Shown here one piece after another: positions 46,124 to 58,184 of a DNA stretch of 64,000 nucleotides (positions within the stretch are counted from its first letter, which is position 1; every line of letters begins with the position of its first letter). Location of the stretch: NCBI RefSeq assembly GCF_000003815.2, contig NC_049992.1, positions 1,425,724-1,489,723 of the forward strand. The letters are read 5' to 3'. The notes under the pieces were generated by a model. That model searched no databases, had not been told where the DNA came from, and saw only the letters and a list, made by a program, of their open reading frames with translations. The DNA comes from Branchiostoma floridae. Lineage: Eukaryota; Chordata; Leptocardii; Amphioxiformes; Branchiostomatidae. The position numbers were made by a program, and so were the translations under genes.

Positions 46124-46572
46124 GTTGTCGTTTTACGGTTTGCCCTTTCTTATTTTCTCGTCTCAATGGAACTGAGAAGGAAAAAAAAACAATTTGAACG
46201 TTTACTCCAATTAACGTTGTGAGGATTTGCTAACACAGAAATGTGTCTAACTCCATGCAGCCACATGTCAATAAAGAATGAAATTTCCCAAATGCACGGA
46301 GCTCGGAGCATAAATATTCTGTCAAGAATATCATTGGTAAGGTGGTAACGAAGGTGTATAAAATACCCTTTAATTTTAAAACACAGAACTCGCTCGCACA
46401 AACAGGAACATAACATAATATTCTTTCCGTATACAGAGACATACATTTCTCGCACGAAAGGTTTCGATGACGGGTTACGTTGTTGTGAGCAGTGCTGAAA
46501 CAGTCGTGTGGCATTCGGGAGCCTTTGCCGGAAAAGTTGCCGCAAATTCTTATCGCCAACCGAACACCTGCT

Positions 46573-46885
46573 AAAGGTGGGGTCACACATGCGTATATAT
46601 TCAAGTCCGTATGAGGTGCGTATGGAGCTCTTAGTCTCTACCAGGCTCCACAGGTCGCGGGAAAAATAGTAAAAATTGGACAAATATAGATACATAACAT
46701 ACCAGATGAGTCAGCTGACCGAGAAGTAATGTTAGCGACCCAGCTAACTCGTCCGACATGTTACCTGTTTACGTTTGTACAATTTCTAATATTTTCCAAC
46801 GACCTGTGGGGCCTGATGGAGGCAAATACTCCCATGCGCGCCTCATACGGACTTAAGTATATACGCAGGTGTGACCCCACCTTTA
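46573..46885. mobile_element. Foldback MITE, about 313 bp
   Basis: The left arm AAAGGTGGGGTCACACATGC then GTATATATTCAAGTCCGTAT is mirrored on the right by ATACGGACTTAAGTATATAC then AGGTGTGACCCCACCTTT. It lies about 450 bp upstream of gene A, so it may overlap its promoter. Confidence 0.75.
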
Positions 46886-47015
46886 CGAACGCACGAACTC
46901 ACCTCAGCCTTGTTTCCCCAGACCCTATGCGGAAGTGACGTCTCTGCACGACGAAGTTTCCAAATTTTCGTAAATGAAGTTATTATACATTACCTACTAC
47001 ACTAAACTACGTTTA

Positions 47016-47200
47016 CTAGTACTGACCTGTGCTTAGCTCTCCTTGGCAAGCTTTCTGAAATACTTGAAAATTTAGCTGAAGTTTCCAAATAACAGTTTCC
47101 CGAGAAAAGCTAGTACTGACCTGTGCCTATCTCTCCTCGACAAGCTTTCTGGAATACTTGGACACTTAGCTGAAGTTTCCAAATAACTTTCCCGAGAAAA
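47016..47200. repeat. Tandem duplication, units of about 94 and 91 bp
   Basis: CTAGTACTGACCTGTGC through CCCGAGAAAA occurs twice in a row with about ten differences. No function suggested. Confidence 0.8.
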
Positions 47201-47801
47201 CCTCAGTGCCATGAGCTGTGAACAATGTTCGCGTTTGTCTGAACCAGATTAAACACGGCAGGAATGTGTATCAATATTTCATGGTGTATTCAATGATGCG
47301 GACTTTGTGTGATAAAACTTTACGAGGCCGTACTCAACATGCAATGGACACCTCTTGATGAGATTAGAAACCACTGTAACCCTTACATGGTGATGTGATA
47401 ATGATACTAGTACACGAAGAAAACAAATGTGGACATTTCTGTGATGGACAGTATGAGATGATAAAATGCAGTTCATGTTACAACAGCGAGGTGCCGCTTC
47501 ATTTGTATTCTGCAAGCGGTTTAATGTTATCACATTTCATACATCTTCTTGGAGTCAACAATCCTTTAGTAAATACCACAGTGCTATAAAGTTTTGCCGA
47601 CTAGCTGGCGGAATGCACACGAAGTTCAGGCCATGTATCAATGGTCATCGAGTGACGAGAGTGAAGGCATGGACCTGTAACGCCAAGCACAACTGGTCAC
47701 GCCTACTGTTTTCGATATGCGTGTGTTGGGTTCTTTAACTCGAGTGTCAAACGATCCAGGGAAGATCAGATTGCCCGTGCATTGTGTTTTAACAATATCC
47801 G

Positions 47802-50041
47802 TTAGTCTGGATAAGGTAGCCCTTGGTGGCCCGTATTGGGTTGATGTGGGACCGGTTGGTTGTTCGGCTCCTGTGACGTCATGTAGGGCGGGGGCTGGGA
47901 GCTTGGATCAGCCGAGTACGCTGGGGGAGTGTGCAAGTTGTACGGAAGATCCGTGTAAGACAGGGATGATGATGTGTACCCAGAGAGCACAGACGTGTAA
48001 GGCTGGGGTGATGACGTGTGCGCAGAGATCCCTGACGTGTAATGTGGTGGTCCCTGGTAGGTCTGCCGTAGCCTGGGATGTTGGTGACACGCGTTGTCGG
48101 TAGAATAGACTTGTGGTGGGTACGCCGGAGTCTGTATGGCGGCCGCTCTGTCCTGCATCGGAATGTGTTCGTGGGGGGTCACTCTCGGGGAGGACGAAGG
48201 CCTGTTGTTGTTGCTATAGCAACAGTACACCGCCACGCCCACCAAAGCGAGGACGACCACAGCCCCAGCTGTTCCGATCCCAGCAATGGCGGCGACCCTC
48301 AGGGATTGTTGACCTGGCGGGAAATTAAAAGATATTGTTAGAACTAGATTATATACTTCTTAATAGATATTTGTCAGGTGGCTGCAAGGCTTTCATTCAG
48401 AAGATTATTAAAGAAAAAGCATATTTATGACAGCTTGGTTACCGGGACGGGGGCCGCTACAGGCTACCAACTACCTTGAGGTCTCAAACGTCTGGCGGTT
48501 GACATGCAGTGACAGACGGGCTTTCAGTCGTCGTGAAGAAGAGCAAAAGGTGACCTCTAATCAAAACTTGTATATTTCATGTTGGTAAATAGTATGCCAA
48601 CACAAATGGACTTTTACTCAGGGAGGCACAGGTGAACCTACCGCTGTACTGCACACTGTAGAAGATCTGGAAGTTTCCTCCTATTGCAGAACCCCCCTCC
48701 AAGCGGAGAGTCACATCAGACAGCGGGTCCGACACATATTCCTGGAGATTTTACAAAATATGAGATTGACAGAAAAATTATGAATGATAATGATTTTTAA
48801 AAGTGGGTTAGAAATAATGATAACTAAAATCTTGTTTTCTGGAACTCAATCATGGAAAGAAAGTTGACATTGTTTTCAGCAAAGTGATTACTTTGATAAA
48901 GTTTGACGTTTACAAATCAAGGGTATATATATATATATATATATATAAATAGAAATAGTGCTCTTTGTATTAGGTGTCGTATTTTTGTCGCTATTGTGTC
49001 CGCAGTATAACTGCAAATGCTGGTACCCTATTGTGTTTACGCATTAAATGTTTCATTTTTTGCTACTGTGGTATACATACTTTGTTGGTTATGAAAAAAA
49101 GTTTAAGAAATTTTTTAAAACATCTACCTCGTAACGGTTTCCGCAGTAGCTGCGAATGCTGGTACTCTGTTGACACTCGTACATGGCGTTCCCGCTACAC
49201 ACGTGCACGATGTCCACACACCCGCCGGGCAGGCCGCTCATGTCCCACGGGCCGAGGCGCACGGTGTAGCCGGCGCCGGTGTAGAGGTGGGTGGCGCAGA
49301 CGGTGCCGCTGTAACTGGCGTTGTTGCTGTACACGATGTAACCGCTAGAGCCCGGCTGCAGGTACACGGAACGGTAGCAAGAGGGCGCCATTTCAACTGC
49401 ATGGAACATGGATCGCGTTAGGTGTGGAAAATGACTTGCTGTCTGATGATAATGTGTTACATAAAGTCGCGTCAGCTTGAATGTTAGATTTCTGTAACCA
49501 CAGAGAAGGCGAGTATTAGAGTCTTCTTGTAATGTGTAGCCCTGAAAGACTTGAAAGCAGCTGTAGATCGTCTCGACTGGTTCGTACAGCTAAAGAAAAG
49601 CCGCGCCTTGAGCATGTTTAGGAACCCGCCGTTTGAAAGGGATATGGGTCTATCCCGGTGTGAGTGGTTCAAAGGCGTCTAGATGACTATTGTATACTCG
49701 GTTTCCGGGATGAAATATGAAATAGGTGTTACGTAAAGTTTAATAAATCGTCTATAAGAAATAATTAATAAACGAACCTGTATTGCAGTAGGTGGGGAAA
49801 GTTGTCCTCTCATCCCCATGGTCGGTGCAGTCCCTGTTCCCGTCGCACAGGCGGGAGGAGGGGACGGGGGTCCCGTCACTGCACACCCACGTGTCGCCTG
49901 GGGGTGGAAGAAAAGTTTTTTTTTTTCATGAAACAGATCCAAACAACATTCTAAGCATTCCACAAATATTGTAATACTGACCTGGTGTTTCTTTACTGAC
50001 ATAAAAAGGAAAAAAAGAGAGAGAGTGGGTGTTTGTTTGTT

Positions 50042-50130
<89 letters not shown>

Positions 50131-53070
50131 AGAGGGCACCGTTACCTGACGTTAAGCAGGACATCTCGTCACTACTGTCCCCACAGTTGTCCACAGAGTC
50201 GCACCTCAGGTCGGTGTGGATACATCTCCCTGTGACGTCACACGGGAACCCGGACTCACAGCTCGCCGCGGGGCCGAACGGGTCGGCTGGGGACGAGAAC
50301 GATATAACACACACGGTAAGGTCGTTGGAAATATTTCCTTTACTACTTCCGTACACAAGGCTTACCCTTCTCAACTAAAAATGAACCGAAGCCTATGTCA
50401 GCTGATCCGAATGGTTGTGACGTCAGCAATGGGTCAAAGATGCCCGGCAGTCAGTACCGTCCCCCGTCTCGGTCGAAAGATGGCTGCTTGGCCCTAATGT
50501 TTATGATGCCCTTTTAACTTTTATATGCAAAGTAACCGGCTGTCAGCCAATCAGAAAATAGCCTAAGTGCTTCTTTAGGTAAAGTTTATTCTCTGATTGA
50601 CTCGCAGTTCGAGGCCTCGCCCACAAAAGTGGAAACCAGAGCAGGGCCTCCTAAAGCTATGTTCTTCAGGTGAGGATTTTGAATTATTTTTTTATTCTCA
50701 TATATGTTTTTGTCAGATAAATAATTTTTTTTGTATATGTGTACTCAGAGCACCTCTAAAAACCTTTTCTGATCCACACGTACCGTAAGCTGTGTACAGG
50801 ATGCTGAAGGACCCCGACGTGGAGACATCAGACACCAGCCTCAGCGTGAGGGTGTGATCCAGCGATGACGTGTACTCCGTGATCCCGCTGGATCCGCAGA
50901 TGTCGGCGTGGATCCCGGATCCCGCGAAGCTGGTGTGGATCCCCTCGTATACGTACAGGTGATCGTAGCAGGACGACCCGCCAGACTCGATATGGTTATC
51001 CAGGATCTAGACGATGAGGCAAGAAAAAAAGAAACTTTGTGGAAGCGATCCAGTTTAGCTCAATGAGGAGATGTTCTTTCACTGGTCATGACAGAGAGGA
51101 CAGACGCTAAAAAACATTGCAAGCCTTCCAGCGTTTCTTGTGACATACCCAACATAACCTCAAGACTGAAAACAGTAAGACAACAAGAAAACCAAGACAA
51201 AGGCAAGAAAAACGTGCTGACAAAAGTTTTTTTTTGTCTTTTTAACTTTTGACTTGGACTTCTTGCCGAACCCTTAGGTATAGAGACAGGTGCCACCAGC
51301 TTGATATAACAGATGTTTCCTTATAATTAAAATTAAGAGACTGATAGCCCCAGGTGCGACCAGGTTGATATAACAGGTGTTCCCTTACCTGTAGGTATAA
51401 GAGACTGGTAGCCCCAGGTGCGACCAGGTTGATATAACAGGTGTCCCTTACCTGTAGGTATAAGAGACTGGTAGCCCCAGGTGCGACTAGGTTGATATAA
51501 CAGGTGTCCCTTACCTGTAGGTATAAGAGACTGGTAGCCCCAGGTGCGACCAGGTTGATATAACAGGTGTGCCCTTACCTGCATGTATAAGAGACTGGTA
51601 GCCCCAGGTGCGACCAGGTTGATGTAACAGTCCATGTTGTTGCCGTAGCTCCAGCTGATGTAACCCGCCTGCTCCAGGGAGACCTGGCTGCCACAGTGGG
51701 CCCCCATGTTAACTATGGACACAAAAGGGTTAGTAACCTGGAATCCAGTCTCTCGCTGGCTCGGCCTTATACCGTAGTTAGTTCAGGCTCTCTACGGGGC
51801 CAGGGAAGCTCCCAGCCGCCGGGGTAATCGGCCACACCCGGTAGTATTTTCACGCGGTTAGACTTTAGCCCACCCCCTGGGCAAAGTCCAACCGCGTGAA
51901 AATTCTACCGGGTGTGGCCGATTATCCCGGCGGCTCAGACCCACAGTGGCCCCGTAGAGAGCCTGCACTAAGTACGGTAGGCCGAGCCAGCGAGAGACTG
52001 GATTCCAGGTTAAAGGGTCAGGGTTAGTGCTGTACATACAACAAGCGGTAACCAAAATAGGGCTGTTATTTCATTATTGGCCATGGCTGGGCCGACTTTC
52101 TTTTTGCAGCTAAATGAAATTAAAGTCAATACAATAGGAGATTACAATAGTTGGGGCAATATTACAAAGGTTAATGAGAAGTCTTAATGTATGTTTGGTG
52201 AAGGTTCCACCCACCTCACCTACACCACATGCAAAATATGAGCGGATTTAGCTGACCCCCATTTTCCGACCTCTGCCTGGTTTGATTCTCATGCAATGAC
52301 TCTTAACACTACCATAGCTCGTCACCGTGACGTCACACCTTGTGGTAAACAATGGTACCTTCTCGGGTTTCTCAACTTTCTGTCACGCAGAAGTCGTCTG
52401 ACATGGCTGCGCATTGAAATACTCGCAGGGTATCCTTAAATAGAGTTTCCACAGATGCGTTGCCTAGGATATCAGGTTATTCTAAATGAATCCTCAGCAA
52501 ACAAAACTATCCATTTTCAGTTACAGCGAAGGTCTACAAGTGTTCCAAAGCAGGCTGACACTCCGCCTTTTACATGCATGGTTGGCTCTCAGTTGTCAGA
52601 ACGTGTTTAGAAATTCCCACATAGATAAAGCTAGGTACTGCGGAATTCAATGTCTTTGAAAAAGCTGACATTTTGCATCTTTCATTTGCGTTAAAGTACT
52701 AGTATGTGAGATGGTTACGCCTCTGACCAGGTCTCGTCGACATGGTGTTTTTGTGAGGACAGGATTAAGATAATCCAAGCGGACAAAATCAAATTATACT
52801 CAAAAGGCGTAACGATACAATGGGATACATTCTATAGAACACACTAGACATTGCAGACAATACTATGATAGCAGATTAGACATACATGAGCGTTCCCCCT
52901 CAAAATACAATCATAAAAATCTCCGATAGAAACCGCACACTTGTCTGACAGTGTTGTAGACTTGTACCGTCAATGAACTAGACATACTTACTGGTGGAAT
53001 AGTCTGTTATGACGGCTTGCCACAGGGCCGATAGCAGACACCACCTCAGCATTGTCAAGGTCTTGAACAT
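47802..53070 (-). CDS. CUB-LDLa-LDLa-CUB single-pass membrane protein (8 exons, 525 aa)
   Basis: Exons in order: 53070-52992, 51712-51579, 51006-50784, 50286-50146, 49897-49778, 49396-49128, 48741-48642, 48313-47802. All have GT-AG sites and compatible phases; total 1,578 nt. Signal peptide MFKTLTMLRWCLLSALWQAV; CUB1 from exons 2-3; a complete six-Cys LDLa with CGDSSDE; a second LDLa lacking two cysteines; CUB2 from exons 6-7; membrane span AGAVVVLALVGVAVYCCYS; then about 135 cytoplasmic residues rich in Pro, Tyr and Ser with a PPPY motif (SSQPPPYMTS). It resembles NETO-type and other CUB/LDLa co-receptors, but the domain order differs from NETO (CUB-CUB-LDLa). A role as co-receptor or adhesion protein is inference. 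The PPPY suggests WW-domain (Nedd4-type) binding. Confidence 0.88.
48926..48947. repeat. (AT)n microsatellite
   Basis: Eleven AT units in the intron between the two exons of CUB2. Confidence 0.9.
50045..50127. repeat. (TG)n microsatellite, about 40 units
   Basis: Uninterrupted TG repeat 18 bases from the donor of the first LDLa exon of the CUB/LDLa gene. Confidence 0.95.
51340..51578 (-). repeat. Three to four tandem copies of the donor end of the first CUB exon
   Basis: The unit GTATAAGAGACTGGTAGCCC plus CAGGTGCGACCAGGTTGATA then TAACAGGTGTCCCTTACCTG repeats up to exon 51579-51712. It copies about 45 coding bases and the GTAAGG donor. Same organisation as in CFAP74, in an unrelated gene. 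Confidence 0.9.
51734..52012. mobile_element. Foldback MITE, about 279 bp, same terminal sequence as the 22-kb MITE
   Basis: Arms start TAACCTGGAATCCAGTCTCT and end with the complement, and remain paired through CTACGGGGCC and CCGGGTGTGGCCGATTA/TAATCGGCCACACCCGG. Flanks AAGGGTTAG and AAGGGTCAG look like a target duplication with one change. It lies just upstream of exon 2 of the CUB/LDLa gene. Confidence 0.82.
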
Positions 53071-54426
53071 TGTTCAGAAAAAAGTATTTCTGCTAGATTT
53101 CGTAGGGCTGTACTAGTACTCTACAGCGCCGGTCCAGTGAAGGCCTGGCGTTTTCACGGTACGTGGCCAGGCCATGTTTACTCTGGAATAGTAGACGACT
53201 CTTTGGTTGGGCGTGTTGGCTCGACTTTCTACACAATGGAATCACTATGATTTAGCTCACGAATGTATCAGAGACTTGACTTCAACCATTTTTTAAAATT
53301 TTTTTTAATGCAAACATTTAAACAATAATACAATATATATGACAAAGAGGTAGCGCACTCAAGTACAAGACTTATTTTGACGCCGCTACCCCTGACATAA
53401 AAAGGCATACATATCTTACAGAGAGAAATCAAGTACAAATGAAAAGCAAAGGAAAACTTTTAAATTTCAACATATCTATAAGACGGGACGACAACACACT
53501 CAAGTTCATACATTTAGCTTATGTTCTTCTGTCATCAAAGGGGAATTCTTCTTGCCTGATACGGTTAAACCCCTGACTGTGGAGGTAAAAACCACCCTCA
53601 CAATCTCAGAACAACATGTCTACCTGTCGGTATTGTTTATGTAAGATTAGCCTGGCTCCAGCCGCGCACTGAGGCCCCAGAACGGCTTATCTTCCGTACC
53701 GGTTAGCCTGGCTCCAGCCGCGCGCTGAGGCCCCAGAACGGCTTATCTTCCGTACCGGTTAGTCTGGTTAAAGTGGCTCAGGGGACCGTAGCGGAGCCTG
53801 GGGTTTGTGATTTATAACCGAGGGTTGAGTGAGTACATGACTCACTGCTGTTCGGAACTGTGGGAACAAGACAGAGATTGATTTTATCTTATTTATTGAT
53901 CTTTAGGGTAGTCCGCGTTGTAAAGTTACGTAGATGCATATATGCACAGTAGGATGGTCCTTCTGAGGTATGCAGGAATGGTGGTTATACCTCTATGCGT
54001 CTTGAGTCTTGGGGCTGTTAGCTAAAGTCACTAAAGATGCGGATATGCCATATGTGTGCGTGTGTGTGTGTGCGTATATGTGTGTGTGTGCGTTTTTTTT
54101 GTACGTTTGTGTACGTGTGTGTGAGTGTGTGTGGCTGTGTGTGTGGCTGTGTGTGTGTGTGTGCATGTGAATGTGCGTGTGTATCTGTGCGTTAATGTGT
54201 GTGAGTGCGTGCATGCGTGTGTGTGTGTGCATATGTGCGTGTGTTTGTGTGCAAGTGGGGGGGTGTTTGTGTGTGCTGTTGTCTCTGTGTGTGTTTGCAT
54301 GTCACAAGAACTTACAACAACCTATGCTATCAAAACTTATCCAAAATTTGTACGACACGTTCCCAACTGTGACAAGATCTCCCTCAACTTGCTGTGACAG
54401 TCATCAAACCATCGTGCACATCGTGC
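53071..54426. other. 5' flank of the CUB/LDLa gene and repeats
   Basis: It holds a duplicated 56-bp segment (TAGCCTGGCTCCAGCCGCGC, near 53649 and 53704) and a GT-rich tract (54055-54300). No further gene seen. Confidence 0.5.
54055..54300. repeat. Imperfect (GT)n tract
   Basis: GTGTGTGTG interrupted by GCGT, GAGT and GCAT steps. Peptides in its open frames are simple-sequence artefacts. Confidence 0.9.
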
Positions 54427-54677
54427 ACACGCGGCGTCGGGCGTGGCGTAACTGGTAGAGGATTTCGCTCGGAACCTAGAGGTCCTGAGTTCGATCCCCA
54501 CCGTGCCCCGCCCCGACGTTGTGCCCTTGGGAAAGGCACTTTACACGACCTTCCTCACTCCATCCAGGTGTAAAAATGGGTCCGTACTTTGTATGTGGCA
54601 CTGTTAATATAAGTTACTAACTTGAGTGCAGTGCCACATTGTCCTCGTCTGTCCAAAAAGCAAAATAGAAAAAAAAA
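54427..54677 (+). mobile_element. Full-length tRNA-derived SINE with 9-bp target duplication
   Basis: The head has polymerase III boxes: A-box-like TGGCGTAACTGGTAGAGG and B-box-like GAGTTCGATCC. The body carries GCCCTTGGGAAAGGCACTTT and the tail TAAGTTACTAACTTGAGTGC. An A-rich end (CAAAATAG plus poly-A) precedes ACATCGTGC, which also occurs at 54418-54426. Degraded relatives are at 4731-4960, 6288-6480 and 38619-38667. Confidence 0.88.
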
Positions 54678-54689
54678 ACATCGTGCGAC

Positions 54690-56190
54690 GAACGTGACCT
54701 TGCCCTAACACAAACCGCTTCCCCAGATGTCTGGGCGTGGAGAGGGATTATCTCTGGTTTAATCATGATGACGTAAAGACCCTTCCAGATGGTGCGATAT
54801 CGATCAGATATAAATCTTCCCTGTACATAACCGGACAGATTACAGCCACATGAGCACTTGTCTGAAAGGTATCTGAGGGTCTGCATGCTCTTTTTAATTT
54901 CCCGTAATTCATTTAACGTAATTCGTAGTGGGATGAAGCGTAAAGCATTGGTAGTATTCGTGAATTTAACGTAAACCGTAGTCAGCCCTCCCATATTTAG
55001 AGTAAAGCGCTGTCAAGAACCCCATGCAGACCCTCGTATCTGGAATCGCAACGAAACGTCCGGACAATATCAGCAGTCGATTTATGCTTGTTTGCGCTGA
55101 CCACAATGAAATAGAAACAAATAAAGGGATTTTGTTTGGATGTGTCAAGTTGGCAGGAGTGGGTTGGTGGGAGCTCGGCGGACAGTAACCTGTCGTGGGT
55201 AGCTTGACACATCCCTTTTTCCTCCCTTCTTCTCTTGTATGTTCTTTGCAATGTTGCCCCCAAAATTGAATACATTGAAAAAAAACTTTTGTTTCTCTTT
55301 TCTAGTTTTTTTGCTACACCCTAATTAAACACGGGATTTGTGATCCCCCTATATTTTGTTTAGGTATGACTTTTTGTGATATGGTGGCTTGACGAGCAAA
55401 CGTTCATTCTAGACTTCAAAGCCCCATCTTGCTAAGTATGTACGCGTGTAATTTCGGTGATCTCGAACAAGGAATGCTTCCATCTAAACTTTGTCGGTGT
55501 GACATATATGATTGATATAACAATAATCATGATTCATGAAAAAAATACAAAATAAATTCCTTCAGGACGCGGCAGCGATAAATAACGTTACAGAAACCCG
55601 GATGATGAACAGCTAACACCAGCAGAAGGGGCTTCCGAAGTTCCGTACCGACTCTGGTCCTACCGTGGAGATGTGTTCTACCATGTAAACTTTGTCGGCG
55701 TGACAGATATGATTGATATGATAATAATCATGATTTATTCATGTTCTGAGACGGGACACAGGTCTGGAGGATGACAGCATGGGAAAGGCAATGCTCGACA
55801 GAGTCTACTGGGCTGCTACAGTGGTTCGGGTGGCAGGGGAGGAGCGACACCCGACATAAGTCAAGTCAAGTCATGATCTTCAATATAAAGTACAATTCCT
55901 AGGAGACGGCAGCGATAAATAACGTTACAGAACCCCAGATGATGTACAACTCACTCCAGAAGGGGCTTCCGTACCGACTCTGGTCCTGCCGTATTGGGAT
56001 GTGTGCACAGCCGACATTAATAACTCGGATTATATCACGTGGCGCTGTCACGGTTTATAATAAAGCATAACAGATCATATCGCACATCCGGGAGGAAGTT
56101 TGGGTCGTTAAAACGGTAATAAAAACCCGATCCATCAGCTGTTCTGGGAGAAACAGCACAGAATCGGATTAACTGAGGAGCGCGCGTCCG
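54690..56190. other. Repeat-derived sequence without a gene
   Basis: Between about 55490 and 56010 a unit with CGGCAGCGATAAATAACGTT and AGAAGGGGCTTCCG recurs two to three times; GTGTGACATATATGATTGAT marks some units. An AACGAAACGTCCGGACAATA stretch at about 55050 recalls the hammerhead-family repeats. No coding signal. Confidence 0.5.
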
Positions 56191-57290
56191 GAACGGTTAG
56201 GGGAGGGGAGAGGGTGAGAGGGGTGCGCACTTCTAACCCGGGGGTGGAGAAGAGACAGTTACGGGAGTAGAGAGTAAGAGGGGTGGCTTCCAGATCACAT
56301 GAACACAAGGGCGGGGAACAGTTGGAGGTGAGTGGTTAAAACTCTTTTTGGAGTCGACCATATCCAAGCTTACAATGGTGGAAGTTTACGCAAGGTACTC
56401 TCCAAGCAGAGGTTGGTGGAAAAATCTTGACCTTTTCCTTTCATTCGTTTTTATCGACCGACTTGAAAAGGTCACATTTTTTCTATCAACCTGTGCTTGG
56501 AGAGTAATGCAAGGTGTTTTTTGATTATTGACGACAGATAAAGTGCTGCATGATTGGTGATAGTACTAATGAGTACCAGGAGTAAGCGCAGCTCGCATGT
56601 CAATGATTCTTCCACAGCTAGAGATTCTATTTAGAAAATCCAATAGTGCCCGAGGGTAGACCACTTATCTTCTGGGAGCTTTTTTCACAGACGATTATTC
56701 CTAACAGAAACGATAACATACAGTAAAACATACCTTTGCCAAATAAACCAGGGGTGGAGAAGAAACAGGTACGGGAGTAGAGAGTAAGAGGGGTACGCAC
56801 TTCTAACCCAGGGGTGGAGAAGAGACAGGTACGGGAGTTGAGACAGGTACGGGAGTAGAGAGTAAGAGGGGTAGCTTCCAGATCACTTGAACGGGGGACA
56901 TGTTGGAGGTGAGCGGTTAAAACTCTTTTTGGAGTCGACCATACTCAAGCTTACAATGGTGGAAGTTTACGCAAGGTACTCTCCAAGCAGAGGTTGGTGG
57001 AAACATCTTCACCTTTTCCTTTCATCCGTTTTTATCGACCGACTTGAAAAGGTCACATTTTTTCCACCAACCTGTGCTTGGAGAGTAATGCAAGGTAGTA
57101 TTTGATTATTGACGACAGATAAAGTGCTGCATGATTGGTAATATTACTAATGAGTACGAAGAGTAAGCGCAGTTCACATGTCGATGATTCTTCCGCAGCT
57201 AGAAACTCTATTTAGAAAATCCAATAGTGCCCGAGGGTAGACCACTAATCTTTTGGGAACTTTTTTCACAGACGATTCTTCCTAACAGAA
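56190..57290. repeat. Large tandem duplication (about 580 bp period), each unit carrying a MITE
   Basis: GTGAG.GGTTAAAACTCTTTTT starts equivalent blocks at about 56328 and 56909. Within each is a foldback element, 56397-56505 and 56978-57086. Flanking purine-rich GAGTAGAGAGTAAGAGGGGT segments repeat as well. Confidence 0.85.
56397..56505. mobile_element. Foldback MITE, 109 bp (copy 1)
   Basis: Arms ACTCTCCAAGCAGAGGTTGG and CCAACC-like TATCAACCTGTGCTTGGAGA; the inner part pairs GACCTTTTC with GAAAAGGTC. A second copy is at 56978-57086, where TTGGTGGAAA/TTTCCACCAA is better preserved. Confidence 0.8.
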
Positions 57291-57697
57291 ACAATAACAT
57301 ACAGTACACAAATCGTCAAATATTTACAACCATTGCCTCCCTGCCTAATCGCTTAAGGTAGGGACTGGCTCCTTGCTCTTCTCTCAAATTTCTAGTTTTT
57401 CCTTGCTCTAGTTTCCGCAGTCTTAAGACTCTATCCCTTTTAAACTAATTTGTGACAGTCCAACTACTTACATCTTAGAAATGATCCTTTACGCAGTTAC
57501 GATTATTTCACACCGCTGCGGCTCCGTAACTAAACACCTTTTTTCAAAAATGTTTTAATGTATTGAGCGTCAGGTGCCCTGGCATGCACTTTGAAGCCAA
57601 AACAAGTCTGGGTCGCCACACATAGAGAGTACCCCATTTCTTTAAAACCTGGGACGTTATGTCTATATCTGTAGGTCAGAGCTTCAGCCGTCTTAAA

Positions 57698-57932
57698 ACC
57701 CTTAAACTGCCAGAGTTTCATCCCTATGAAATGCTATAAGTGCCAAGGTTGGCTGCTGACGTCCAAAAAGAACCCCCAAACAAGGCCGAAGTCCCTAACT
57801 TCTGGGGTTCGTGCGTTACGCGCGCGCATTGTTGGTACTTCGGGGGAATACGCTATCCCAGATATATCCGGGCGCGGCACACAGGGCATGTATATGTGTA
57901 CCAGATATATCCGGGTTTGGCAGTTTAAGGGT
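57698..57932. mobile_element. MITE with 15-bp TIR ACCCTTAAACTGCCA, 235 bp
   Basis: Left end ACCCTTAAACTGCCA at 57698; right end TGGCAGTTTAAGGGT at 57932. Both ends lie next to TTAA, which suggests a piggyBac-like element, though the left side has two extra bases. The segment CAGATATATCCGGG occurs twice inside. Confidence 0.6.
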
Positions 57933-58184
57933 TAACACACTTATTGGGAAGTGTCTGGATGACCCGGAGTGCCTAGCTAAATGCCAGCCGTAACGAAGAC
58001 CTATACGCTGTTGACGTCATGTATCGATAAAGCATTACGCTTCGACGTTTTCCTCATGTCAACAACCGCGCACGGAGCGATCAGTCCTGATTGACGAGCC
58101 ATCACATGACGTCATGTGATGTGTCGGTTGTAAGAGCACGAGACCGGCGGAACGGTATTACAGAGGAGACGGAAAGTCTGGTGA

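Larger units (their letters stand above)
46124..47801. other. Interval between gene A and the CUB/LDLa gene
   Basis: It contains a foldback element (46573-46885) and a 91-94-bp tandem duplication (47016-47200). Open frames here look fortuitous. Confidence 0.5.

Noticed and set aside
46150..46695. 181-codon minus-strand frame upstream of gene A
   Set aside because: Overlaps a foldback MITE, has no recognisable domain or splice support, and has a composition typical of non-coding AT-rich DNA.
49679..50374. Long minus-strand frame through a His/Thr run in the CUB/LDLa gene
   Set aside because: It is read-through of the LDLa exon into the (TG)n intron; the donor after base 50146 ends the exon.
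54427..54500. tRNA gene suggested by A- and B-box-like sequence
   Set aside because: No complete cloverleaf; it continues into a SINE body with poly-A tail and target duplication, so it is a SINE head.
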